Assembly: GCF_023078275.1 (NCBI RefSeq)
Contig: NC_062990.1
Coordinates: 6,959,549-7,023,548 of the forward strand
Direction of reading: 5' to 3'
Source: Leguminivora glycinivorella
Lineage: Eukaryota; Arthropoda; Insecta; Lepidoptera; Tortricidae
Length of the DNA stretch: 64,000 nt
Shown: one piece after another, positions 21,300-31,984 of the stretch
Numbering within the stretch: the stretch's first letter is position 1
Layout: every line of letters starts with the position of its first letter
Program-made: the position numbers and the translations under genes
The notes under the pieces: model-generated
Seen by the model: the letters and a program-made list of their open reading frames with translations, nothing else
Databases searched by the model: none
Told to the model about the DNA's origin: nothing

Positions 21300-21400
21300 G
21301 GGACGGGGACGGGAACGGGAACGGGATAGGGTTAGGGATAGGTATAGGGATAGGGTTAGGGATAGGGATAGGGATAGGGATAGGGATAGGGATAGGGATT
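21255..21400 (+). repeat. GGGACA to GGGATA/GGGTTA hexamer array
   Basis: Begins with GGGACA units, passes through GGGACG and GGAACG, then becomes GGGATA with interspersed GGGTTA units. Confidence 0.9.
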
Positions 21401-22173
21401 CGCTATCTAGGCAGTGTAAAATGCAGGTGGCTCAGCGGGAAGGGATTAGTAAGTAGGCATTGGCGAGTATCCTGCATCCGTGATAACTATTATATTCAAT
21501 GTGCTGTAAGAAGATCGTTGTTTGCTTGCCTTTTATATGTTTACATTTGCAATAAGTATAAGCAAAATGGAAAAAATTGTAAGCGATAATGCAAGGAAGT
21601 ACTTTTTACCCTACCGACCATAGCGTCGAGATACTGGCTATGTGGTGAGTTGTATGAAGTTTCCCCAGTATAAATATTTATATAGGTAAAATACATATTC
21701 GTACCTACTACCTACGCTGTGGTCGCTGTGTAACAATTCTACAATCATTGCAAGAATTTCTTTTAAAACAATAGTAATATGTGTAAGGTACAGTCAGCCA
21801 AAAAGCAGTGTAAGGTTCTTGGCTGACCGTACAGCAAATAGATCAGTTACAATGGCCCCCCAGTCGAGAATTGCCCCGCTTTACCTTAATCGAAATAATC
21901 GCGGACAGATGTACCTACAAAGAAACCTACGGATCCAAATGAAAATCTAATTTTTTTGTAAACGTTTCAATAAGAATACTTTTATTACGCGGGCGAAGCC
22001 GCGGGTAAAAGCTAGTTTCCTTATAAATGTATGTAGAGATTGTAAAGTATCGTGACGTGTAAGAGCCCTTGTGTGTTACTTGGTAGATAAATGGTAGTTT
22101 TATCTATAACTAAAGTTGTTAATGTTATTATTCGTCAGCATTCTACGCAGACATACCCCCTTATTCCTTATTT

Positions 22174-22446
22174 GACGACCGGTCTAGCTCAGTCGGTAGT
22201 GATCCTGCCTGCTAAGCCGCGGTCCTGGGTTCGAATCCCGGTAAGGGCATTTATTTGTGTGATGAACATGACCACACCGTGAAACTAATGTTTGTTCCTG
22301 AGTCGTGGATGTTTTCTATGTATATAAGTATGTATTTATCTATTTAAGTATGTATATTGTCGCTTAGCACCCATAGTACAAGCTTTACTTAGTTTGGGGC
22401 TAAGTTGATCTGAGTAAGGTGTCCCCAATATTTATTTACTTATTTA
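22174..22446 (+). repeat. Full-length tRNA-derived SINE
   Basis: An A box in GGTCTAGCTCAGTCGGTAGT and a B box in GGTTCGAATCCCGGTAAGGG form a pol III promoter-like head. The body ends GGTGTCCCCAATATTTATTT. This is the best preserved copy in the window and the reference for the others. Confidence 0.85.
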
Positions 22447-22616
22447 TCATTTATTATTCATTTAAAATTTAGAAACAAGTACAAATGGTAGGCTTAATGC
22501 CTCAAGGCATTCTCTACCAGTCAACCACTTGGTCAAAAAGAAACATTTGAGACGTGCAGGCATCATTCATGACAGAAAACAATCACCAGATATACATAAA
22601 CACAATAAACATAAAC

Positions 22617-22746
22617 GTTCTATAAAGTTAATACCAAGCCGATAAAGTTAATTTGTCCTTTTCTATCACACCAATACGTCGGAAAGGGACAAACGAACTT
22701 TATCGGCTTGATAACTATTGAAAACGTTTATAAATAAGGGGGTTAG
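22617..22746. mobile_element. Palindromic MITE (CCCCTTATT), copy 2
   Basis: Same arms as 11989-12127, with CCGATAAAGTTAATTTGTCC / GGACAAACGAACTTTATCGG. Confidence 0.75.
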
Positions 22747-22749
22747 ACT

Positions 22750-22830
22750 CCAACCGGTCTGGCCTAGTGGATTAGTGACTCTGCCTGTTAAGTCGTGTTC
22801 CTGGGTTCGAATCCCGGTAGTGCCATTTAT
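22750..22830 (+). repeat. SINE head fragment
   Basis: CAACCGGTCTGGCCTAGTGG and GGTTCGAATCCCGGTAGTGC. It directly follows the palindromic MITE and lacks the body. Confidence 0.7.
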
Positions 22831-23600
22831 ATACACGTTTTATAAAATATTTCTACTTAATAAAGACGCAAACGAATACGGACTAATCCACTAGGTATAT
22901 GAAATCAATCTGCCATAAAATGTTAAGCTATGAAACAAAATATTAATAAAAAGATCCCAAAAACGAAGTAATTTTACAATTTCTCACTAAAATAACACTT
23001 TTACGTAAATTGTGTCTTAATAAAGTAGCAATTACCATATTCATGTATTATGTAAATCAGCCCTCCGTTGACTGTAAATAGAATGTAGATGTAGATCATT
23101 TGCAAGTGCACTGACATAATTCAAAATGTCCATATAAATTAGTAAATATTTATTGTAATTTGTAAATTAATTTTTCAACACACCAACTAATAAAGGTTTA
23201 CTTTGCTATTCGAAAACAGATAGCAAAATTGCATTTTATCCACAAGAGTGCAAAGTAATTTCATACAAATTTTAACGTGATATCTTAAGCTGGCTGGTAA
23301 AAATTACCTGTACATGATGTTTTTGAAGCATAAATATTGAATAAATCGATTGATTTGTTTTAGTTTGATGTTTCATAGTCTATATTTTTCCTGAAAAATT
23401 TTGTGTTTCACTCGGCGGCAAAGTTTGTTTAACCTTCGTGCCTTGAAACCCTCGCAACGCTCAAGAGTCCACTTTTAGAACCACTCGCTACGCTCAATAT
23501 TGGAATCTTTCGCTGGCTTGGGTTTCAATTTTGGCACGTGCGGTTAAACAACAACTTTGCCCCCTTGTAAAACAATATAATACGCTTATGCGTCTTTGCA
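22831..23600. other. Spacer
   Basis: AT-rich, with no recognisable gene; ACCACTCGCTACGCTCAA-like short motifs occur near 23480. Confidence 0.4.
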
Positions 23601-23639
23601 CTGAGAGAAATTTGCATTGTGAATTTAAGAGCGTTATAA

Positions 23640-24140
23640 CACCCACCCACGTGTAATAGGCCCGACTTTCTACGAGCACCTACCAACTGAAATAAAAAAC
23701 GAGATGTGCGATGTGACATTCAGACGCAAACTAAGAACCTTTTTAGTAAATAAATCTCTTTACTCAGTACAGGAATATCTCTCAATGTGAACTGAGGATG
23801 ACCAAGATAATACATTGTATTAGCATTTAATTTATTTTATTATGTAGTAACTAATTCATTTGACATATTTTTATTAGACACTTTCTGTCTTTATTTATTT
23901 AATTTGACATTATTTAATAGTACAATTATTTTTTATTCATTGTGAAACCATTTTATTTAAATAATTAATGATAAAACTGATTTATAACGTAACAAATGGT
24001 TCTTAAAATGTTTTATGAATTGAATTGTTTACATTATGTACATTACGACGATCGCTATACAATAAGTAATTGCTATTGTACTCTTTTACTTTAAATATGA
24101 AAATTGTATTGAGAGATCAATAAACTAAACTAAACTAAAC
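23640..24140 (+). pseudogene. Non-LTR retrotransposon 3' end
   Basis: Encodes LPTEIKNEMCDVTFRRKLR and FLVNKSLYSVQEYLSM then stop, the usual last residues of a CR1/jockey-type ORF2. A 3' untranslated region of about 350 bp follows and ends in an AACTA repeat tail (ACTAAACTAAACTAAAC). It is preceded by a 5' fragment of the CACTGAGAGAAA MITE at about 23600. Confidence 0.7.
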
Positions 24141-24667
24141 TAACATTTCGGCGTCGGGCGAAATTAGGTATTTTACCCGCCGCGCGAGCCCAATATGCCG
24201 ACCCTTTCTAGCACGTCTTATCACTCGCTCGCACTACAATAATGGACAAAACAATCTTGATCCTTTCTATGGAATTTTGATAACAACCACAATCTACTAT
24301 CTCGATATAAACTTTTGGTTTCTAATAAACATTATTTTGTACGAAAATACGAGAATATAGCGCGAAATAATATCAATTATGTTAAAATTTATTTAAAAAA
24401 TTAAAGTAATAATTATAAAAGTAGATCCCATCCCAAATATTTGCTTTTGTTATATGATAAGTATTAGAGTAAAGTATAATTATATTAATATGATGATAAA
24501 ATAAGACAAATACAATTCTAATTACTTCAAGGTGGTGCTCAGGGTCTGATGATGGAGCCAGATGGTGGTCACCAATACCAATGAACAATATGACTATACA
24601 ACTTCGTGGTTTACATGTCATTCTAGCATTTTCACTTTCACATTTCAAGTGCATATACCACGAGTAT

Positions 24668-25610
24668 AGGTTTTCGGGTGTGCTGATTTAAAAATTAATG
24701 ACCGATTTGGAATCTGACATTGCTGACTGTCACTTTGACACAAAAGTCGTCATGGGTGTCGTAAAATAGGTTCTAGGGGGTGCTGATTCCAAAATTAATG
24801 GCCAATGTGGAATCTGACATTGCTGACTGTCACTTTGACACAAAAGTCGTCATGGGTGTCGTCAAATAGGTTTGCGGGGGTGCTGATTCCAAAATTAATG
24901 AACAATGAGGAATCTGACATTGCTGACTGTCACTTTGACACAAAAGTCGTCATGGGTGTCGTAAAATAGGTTTTAGGGGGTGCTGATTCCAAAATTAATG
25001 ACCAATGTGGAATCTGACATTGCTGACTGTCACTTTGACACAAAAGTCGTCATGGGTGTCGTCAAATAGGTTTGCGGGGGTGCTGATTCCAAAATTAATG
25101 AACAATGTGGAATCTGACATTGCTGACTGTCACTTTGACACAAAAGTCGTCATGGGTGTCGTAAAATTGGTTTTAGGGGGTGCTGATTCCAAAATTAATG
25201 ACCAATGTGGAATCTAACATTGCTGACTGCCACTTTGACACAAAAGTCATCATGGGTGTCGTAAAATAGGTTTTAGGGGTGCTGATTCCAAAAATAATGA
25301 CTAATGTGGAATCTAACATTGCTGACTGTCACTTTGACACAAAAGTCGTCATGGGTGTCGTCAAATAGGTTTCCGGAGGTGCTGATTTGAAAATTAATGA
25401 CCGATTTGGAATCTTGACATTGCTGACTGTCACTTTGACACAAAAGTCGTCATGGGTGTCTTCAAAAAGGTTTCCGGGGGTGCTGATTCCAAAATTAACG
25501 ACTATTTTGGAATCTCACAGTGCTAATTGTAATTTTGACACAAAAGGAATCATGGGTGTAGTCAAATAGTTTTTAGGGGGCACTGATTCCAAAATTAATG
25601 AAATGATTTA
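24668..25610 (+). repeat. 100-bp tandem repeat array, forward
   Basis: Nine units spaced about 100 bp, each with CATTGCTGACTGTCACTTTG, ACACAAAAGTCGTCATGGGT and GGTGCTGATTCCAAAATTAA. The divergence is modest, greatest in the last unit. Local frames are satellite translations. Confidence 0.95.
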
Positions 25611-25639
25611 AAAAGTAATGACCGATTTGGAACCTGACA

Positions 25640-26815
25640 TTGCACAGTACCCCTGGAAAGGAAACCTATTTGACGACACCCATAACGACTTTTATGTCAA
25701 AGTGACAGTCAGCAATGTCAGATTCCAAATTGATCATTAATATTGAGATCAGTACCCATGAAAACCTATTTGAAGACACCCATGATCACTTTTGTGTCAA
25801 AGTGACAGTCAACAGTGTCAGATTCCAAATTGGTCATTAGTTTTCAAACACCTCCGGATACCTATTTGACGACACCCATGACGACTTTTGTGTCAAAGTG
25901 ACAGTCAGCAATGTCAGATTCCAAATTGGTCACTAATTTTGGAATCAGCACCCCCTAAAACCTATTTTACGACACCCATGACGACTTTTGTGTCAAAGTG
26001 ACAGTCAGCAATGTCAGATTGAACATTGGTCATTAATTTTGGAATCAGCACCCCCTAAAACCTATTTTACGACACCCATGACGACTTTTGTGTCAGAGTG
26101 ACAGTCAGCAATGTCAGATTGAACATTGGTCATTAATTTTGGAATCAGCACCCCCTAAAACCTATTTTACGACACCCATGACGACTTTTGTGTCAAAGTG
26201 ACAGTCAGCAATGTCAGATTCCACATTGGTCATTAATTTTGGAATCAGCACCCCCTAAAACCTATTTTACGACACCCATGACGACTTTTGTGTCAAAGTG
26301 ACAGTCAGCAATGTCAGATTCCAAATTGGTCATTAATTTTGGAATCAGCACCCCCTAAAACCTATTTTACGACACCCATGACGACTTTTGTGTCAGAGTG
26401 ACAGTCAGCAATGTCAGATTGAACATTAGTCATTAATTTTGGAATCAGCACCCCCGCAAACCTATTTGACGACACCCATGACGAATTTTGTGTCAAAGTG
26501 ACAGTCAGCAATGTCAGATTCCACATTGGTCATTAATTTTGGAATCAGCACCCCCTAAAACCTATTTTACGACACCCATGACGACTTTTGTGTCAAAGTG
26601 ACAGTCAGCAATGTCAGATTCCAAATTGGTCATTCATTTTGGAATCAGCACCCCTAAAACCTATTTTACGACACCCATGACGACTTTTGTGTCAGAGTGA
26701 CAGTCAGCAATGTCAGATTGAACATTAGTCATTAATTTTGGAATCAGCACCTCCTAAAACCAATTTTACGACACCCATGACGACTTTTGTGTCAAAGTGA
26801 CAGTCAGCAATCTGA
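25640..26815 (-). repeat. 100-bp tandem repeat array, inverted
   Basis: Twelve reverse-complement units of the same family (ACGACTTTTGTGTCAAAGTG, CAGCACCCCCTAAAACC), facing the forward array across a centre of about 30 bp. Confidence 0.95.
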
Positions 26816-27375
26816 GGTACTACATATTCGTAATCTGAAAGTAATCAAGTCAATAATTTCAGTTATTTTGAATAGACTATGATTCCGAATTATTGGTAAT
26901 AGTAATGATTGTATAGATGATTAGTGATTCCTTTACATGTAATGGTAATTTACCGTTTCACTTGATTACATTACAAGTAATCTGACACCCAGTAGTGTCA
27001 GATTACAAAGTAAAATCAAGTAATCGTGTAATCCGGAATCGATTACGATTTCCCCATCTCTGGGTTTAGTTATATGGTTCATTGGTACTAGTGACCACCA
27101 TCTGGCTCCATCATCAGACCCTGAGTACCACCTCTTGTCAAAGGTCTTGTTGAGACGAACCCAACGAGCCTAAACACGAAGTCGTTTACTTACATGGTTC
27201 ACTGGTACTGGTGACCACCTTCTGGCTCCATCATCAGATCCCGAGTACCATCTTGATGTATCTTATCATCTTGACCGTATTGTAATTTTCACATTTTTAT
27301 CATCACAACGTTGTAATACTTTAACATTTAAACATAACAAAGTATTACAAAAGCAAATATTTACGGATCTAGGAT

Positions 27376-28166
27376 CAAATTCGTTGGTCGCTGTTTACAC
27401 ACACACAATGCGAGGATAGCCCGTGTAGAAACAAGGCGTCCGACCCACACAACAATAAATATTCTCGACGTTTGCGATGAAAACTCGGAGACCAAAGCGA
27501 CATACGTCTTACCTCCTCGAGCTCCGGCGCGGCACTGAAATCGCAGGCGTCCGTCGCCGGTAAAATAGCGACAGGAAGGCTAGTTTTCAAAAAATTGGCA
27601 AAAAATCATGATAAAATATTATAACGACAAATGGATAACAGCAGTTTAAGCACATTGTGCAGATTATTTATATACTAAAATAACTTCGATAACATGTAGA
27701 TTTTCGGAGAAATGATCACTTGTTTCGATGTATTTTCAAGACAAAATTGAGTTCGTTTTACTTTCAATTTCTCAATTTCAAAGGATTAAATGATAAATAT
27801 TGTTTAATGGGCCTTAAGTACAAGATATTTGGAACTTAAATTTACCTCATTTATGAGAGTGATCTTATCAAATTGTACATAATAAGAGCTCCGAATTCTG
27901 TGCTTCACGCGGTTTTTCCTAAACGAGCATCAGAAAAACAATCATTACTAATTGAAAAAAGCTTTTTTTTTCATATGTTTTTTATTTAACCGACAGTTAA
28001 TAAGATGTTCTAACTGAAACAAGTACTTTCACTGTCTTTTAGTATGAGTAAAGTGTACAATTTTGTCGATAAATATTGTGCATTTTACAATATATCGCCT
28101 TTTTTGTCATAGCGCTCTTAACAAGTTCGACTTGTTGCGGTTCAGTTTGGAGTCAAGGTCTGGACT
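27376..28166. other. Spacer with a CpG-rich patch
   Basis: 27375-27590 is CpG-rich. On the minus strand it has an open frame ending at a good 5' splice-like site (GAGGAG then GTAAGA), but no in-frame ATG is apparent and I do not recognise the peptide. The rest is AT-rich and featureless. Confidence 0.3.
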
Positions 28167-28689
28167 AGGGTTGCAAAAAAAACGGTTTTTTTCTGGCTTG
28201 AAAAAAAAAACATGAAAAAAAACCGTGAATAAAAAGTTTTTTTTCTGGAGTATGTTTTTTTCTAAAGGACGAACTCTCAAAATTTGCAAAACAGTTAATA
28301 CTTTTATACGGTTTTTTAGACTTTATGTTAACTATTAAATGAATTTACATTTAATAAATTTAATTTCTGGTTTTATAAAACTAAAACATTTACGCAATCT
28401 GTAGTTAGCAGTTGTCGCTATTTACTGTTGGCAACACCACCGCCTCTCCTCGCGCCGCGCCGCGTCGGGGATGCCCCAATAAACGCTTGCATACTGAATG
28501 TTTATCGAATTAAAATGTACGTTATTGTTATTGAAACGTTACAAATCACGAAAAACCGTTATAGTCGTATTATTTGTTCATCTGAAAAAAAAAACATATA
28601 TAGAGAAAAAAACATGGTGCTTATTTTTTTTTCATGTTTTTGTCATAGCTTTGGGAAAAAAATGTTTTTTTTTTTCTATTTGCAACCCT
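28167..28689. mobile_element. A/T-homopolymer-rich TIR element
   Basis: CTAGGGTTGCAAAAAAAACG at the left and TTTGCAACCCTAG at the right are inverted. The interior is rich in A and T runs that generate spurious FFF/KKK frames on both strands. Confidence 0.6.
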
Positions 28690-28719
28690 AGTTTCTACCT
28701 CAGAACATATAACACCAAA

Positions 28720-29318
28720 GAGCGGACACGGCAGTTACAGCTATTCTAGCGGATGGTCAAAAAGAATTTGATGCAAAAATAATTACTGAAAAATTTAACG
28801 ATTTTTTTGTAAATCAAGTTAAAGATAACCCTAATATATCCGCAAAAACAACTTTATCGCGAGCATATAGCAAACACAATTCCATGTTCATGCAACCAAC
28901 GGATGCAAATGAAATTTTTAAAACAATTATTAGTCTTAAAAATACACCTAGTACAGGCTATGATGATATCACAACCAGCATAGTAAAGTTAACAGCTCAA
29001 ATTATTTCGCCATTATTAAGTTCTATTTTTAATAAATGTATAGAAGAAGGATCTTTTCCAGACAAGTTAAAAGTAAGTATCATTAAACCACTCTTCAAAA
29101 AAGGTGACCAATTAGACATGAATTCCTATAGACCAATAGCTTTGTTAACAATATTCTCAAAAATTTTCGAAAAGGTAATCCATGACCGACTATACAAATA
29201 CTTTGAAGTCAATTCTATCTTATGTGATGAACAGAAAGGCTTTAGAAAAAAATTATCAATAAACATGGCTATATATGACTTTCTACAAAAAATATACACT
29301 AGAATGGATGATAGTGTC
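28720..29318 (+). pseudogene. CR1/jockey-type reverse transcriptase, 5' part, split by the Polinton
   Basis: The open frame from about 28745 to 29318 encodes the N-terminal RT region: KIITEKFNDFFVNQV, then TGYDDITTSIVKL, IKPLFKKGD, NSYRPIALL and KIFEKVIHDRLYKY. These correspond to the early RT blocks of CR1/jockey elements. The endonuclease domain and any ORF1 are absent, so the copy was 5'-truncated on arrival or earlier. The frame ends at codons AGT GTC, the left target duplication. The matching second half starts at 45534 in the same phase. The host retrotransposon is older than the Polinton. Confidence 0.85.
29313..29318. repeat. Polinton target duplication, left
   Basis: AGTGTC, identical to 45534-45539. 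A 6-bp duplication is standard for Polintons. Confidence 0.95.
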
Positions 29319-29415
29319 AGTAGCTATATATTGGGAGTTCTGCCCCACTCCTAATGCTCCAGCTTCGCTTCGCTCGCTGTCGCAGTCGTGGTCCAGAAAC
29401 CCCCAATATATAGCT
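29319..29415 (+). repeat. Left terminal inverted repeat
   Basis: Matches the reverse complement of 45436-45533, with one missing G and a few changes near the inner end. The repeat is itself self-complementary at its ends (AGCTATATATTGGGAG ... CCCCCAATATATAGCT), so each terminus can form a hairpin. Confidence 0.95.
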
Positions 29416-30920
29416 CGTATCAGTGGGGTAGAACCCGTTTCCCTATACGTAGTCGTATCATTGGGGTAGAACACCGAGATGCATTTGGATTTTCTCGATA
29501 CGTAGCCGTTAACGTTGTATTCAGCTAAATCCAAAATATTATGTTAAGTGAGGGTTGATTTTATGTTACGATAAAAAAATGCAAAAGGCTTAACACAACG
29601 GGTACTGCTAGCATTGCACCCACCAGATCTTGTTCTATTTGAGAACCAGATCTCGTAACGCACCATCATAGCCCAGATTTGCATCGGGTAGAGGTTTGCC
29701 GGGCTAGGTTTATTACGGTGTTTTTCACACTCTCACAACACAGACTTGGCCAGAGACTGTAATGTTAGAGTATGGATGGGATCTCCAACGTTACTACGAC
29801 CGTCTAGCAACATGGATCACCCGTGTAATACAGCACCTACCATGAGACAGGAATTTATCGCTGTATACGTCATCACGTATGTGTTTAACCGTCATCACGT
29901 TGTAGTGTGTCATGCATACATACCCTGCCCAAGGTAGGGTTATTAGAACCAAGTATGTTGCACACGCCACCGCGTTACCAAGTCAATGTCACAAGGTTGG
30001 CCATGCCTCGCAACATCGAAGAGGTAAGAGTACCTGAGACTATCGGTCGGTATAGCCACAGTCACTCCGACATGCCTTTCATTGTAAATTGTATATATAC
30101 AAACGAATACAAAAAACTTCAATAGCGCGATGTAGACCTGACAATGTGATTGGTTGTTAAATGTGACGTTGGTGTTACGAGATTTAACGTAATTTGCCTT
30201 TACTAGTACCGATTTCAACCATAGTCCGATCGTATTCAAGTTCAAAATACATTTATGTAATTTTATCTTCATGTAAACTTAGTTCATAATGTAAAACCAA
30301 CAAAACTTAAAGTAAGGTTAAATCAAAAAACAATGTTATCCACTGAAAATAAAGCATAATTTTTATTTAAGTCTATAGTTACATACATACATATGATCGT
30401 AAGACTAACAAAGTACGTATGTATTAATACTCTAAATTGTTTATGAAACGTAAATAGTCGAACCTGCTATGCTTTGTCTTTGTCATACTTTGGATATAAT
30501 ATATAAATAAACAAGTGACGGAACATGCGATAACAGGTAGTCGAGTCCGATATGTTGATATGTAATAATCCGATTAAAGAATAAAATAAGAGATTGGTTA
30601 CTGTTTCTACCTAAGTCATATACGCATCTAAGTTTATGAACATAATACTGATAAGCTTAATGAATGAAAAGTAATGGTAATACAGACTGATTAAATAAAA
30701 GATAGGATTTAAACCCTTATTTTTGAAATGATCTACAGGAAAGACGCGAACCTTTTTGCTTTTCACTATCGCAAATTCAAATTATTTTGACAAATAAGTC
30801 TATTGAAAAGAATAGTGTATTGAATTTAAGTTAATTACATTTATATATATATATAATAGTAATAATTTTTTTCTGCATATCAACAACTATTATTCGAAAT
30901 GACGCTTCTGTTGTGTTAAT
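29416..30920. other. Left subterminal region, no recognised gene
   Basis: Starts with two copies of GTATCANTGGGGTAGAAC (29417-29436 and 29457-29474). Small frames on both strands (for example 29746-29937 and 29907-30125) have no family resemblance. It may hold regulatory or origin sequence, or be degraded. Confidence 0.4.
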
Positions 30921-30926
30921 CACAAT

Positions 30927-31112
30927 GTGTCGAGGTATTTTATTTCAATCAACAATGTCGCTGATATGAGAATTGCATGTTACTTACTGAAAATGATGAC
31001 GCTGTGTTTATTGTCCTATACCATGATATTATTTAACCAACATTCTATAAAGGTGAGTTGTGTTTTATTGTATGAAACATTGTTGTTCTTTAATGATTTT
31101 ATAATAATTTAG
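30927..31112 (+). CDS. Possible first exon of a small Polinton gene
   Basis: An ATG-led hydrophobic stretch starting at the internal methionine (about 30966, MRIACYLLKMMTLCLLSYTM) runs into a strong 5' splice-site match at 31052/31053 (AAAG then GTGAGT). It would resemble a signal peptide or membrane anchor. A candidate acceptor lies before GCTCCACGG at about 31310, after which all three frames are open for 20 to 40 codons, two of them with several cysteines. I cannot decide the second exon, and unspliced reading ends soon at 31112. No homologue recognised. The position, left of the spliced gene and polymerase, fits an early accessory gene, but this is inference. Confidence 0.3.
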   Translation: MSRYFISINNVADMRIACYLLKMMTLCLLSYTMILFNQHSIKVSCVLLYETLLFFNDFIII

Positions 31113-31984
31113 TGTAAATAATTAATGCATATAATATGTTAATACATATTATATGCATTGAAGAAGGTTTGTTTTTAAGTTGTTTTCCATAAATGTTCAA
31201 AAATATTATAAGTAGTCTTGTCCTTGTATAGTGTGTCACTGACTTTCTTAATTACTCTGTGCCTTTAATTGTATAATAATTATTGTATTGCACTATCGCC
31301 CGACCCAAGGCTCCACGGAAGACCAGCGCTGTGCCACCATCAGTGTCAGAGCATATGTCGAGTGGTGTCCTTTTGCAACCACAAACCAAACCCAATGTAA
31401 CTGATTTTGTACTGTTTAGTATGTAAGCCTCATATTGTATATTTTATTTGGCTGCAATTAATGTCTTTATTTTCTTACTTTCTTTCTTCTTTCAAAAATG
31501 TTTAATACTTACGTAGGTAGCACCCGAACTAACGAAAAACGATAGTGTTGATGGTATTTGTCATATATATATATATATACTGAAATAAAAAATAAAAAAC
31601 ATTTTGAACTTAATCGGTAAGTACTCGTGGTAGCGGTCATATTTACACGTGTTGCAAGACTTGCGGTATTATTTGTTAATTCGATACTTTGTCGGCGCTT
31701 TGTGAAATACAAGTGGTAATATACTTTGAATATAAATTATGTGCTTCAATTTATAAAAACGATAATATTTATTTAAATTTATAATATTTAGATCTAAAGT
31801 TGAATGTCAGAACTTGGTTCTTTAGTCATATATTTATGTTTCGATTTAATATCAACTCATCAAATATTTCACTATAAAATAATGCGTTTTTATGCAACAA
31901 TTTCTTTACTATTCTGTATTGCGACGTGAAGCTGCTCGTTATTTTTGTTAAGTGAGGAATCTGCAACTTTCAACTTCATTTAAA
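31113..31984. other. Intergenic or intronic AT-rich stretch
   Basis: Contains a short (AT)n at 31563-31580 and possible leader sequence of the next gene. No coding region recognised. Confidence 0.4.

Larger units (their letters stand above)
19697..22015 (+). mobile_element. Helitron-type element with minisatellites
   Basis: Starts TCTAAATATATAAAAGAAG after an A and ends GCGGGCGAAGCCGCGGGTAA ... CTAG before a T, with the terminal GC hairpin expected of Helitrons. A second 5' end identical to the first occurs at 20316 and diverged internal repeats (GGTCCTAGAGAT, ACTTCACAGGAGGATTCC) occur two to three times, so it is a concatenated or partly duplicated element. No Rep/helicase protein is encoded. 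Confidence 0.75.
24425..27375. mobile_element. Large palindromic element with internal satellite arms
   Basis: The outer left sequence AAATATTTGCTTTTGTTAT is inverted at the right (ACAAAAGCAAATATTT), as are CAGGGTCTGATGATGGAGCC at 24540 and its complement at 27105. Between them lie two inverted arrays of one 100-bp unit. No protein is encoded. Confidence 0.7.

Noticed and set aside
21300..21400. Interstitial telomere
   Set aside because: Lepidopteran telomeres are TTAGG pentamers; these hexamers grade continuously from the adjacent GGGACA minisatellite.
22174..22250. Functional tRNA gene
   Set aside because: A and B boxes are present but the sequence continues into a shared SINE body and recurs at several loci; the acceptor and anticodon arms are not convincingly paired.
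24668..26815. CRISPR-like array of regularly spaced repeats
   Set aside because: The whole 100-bp unit is repeated with no unique spacers, and the context is an insect genome; it is satellite DNA.
28428..28749. Lys/Phe-rich frames left of the RT
   Set aside because: They are produced by A and T homopolymers within the 28167-28689 TIR element.
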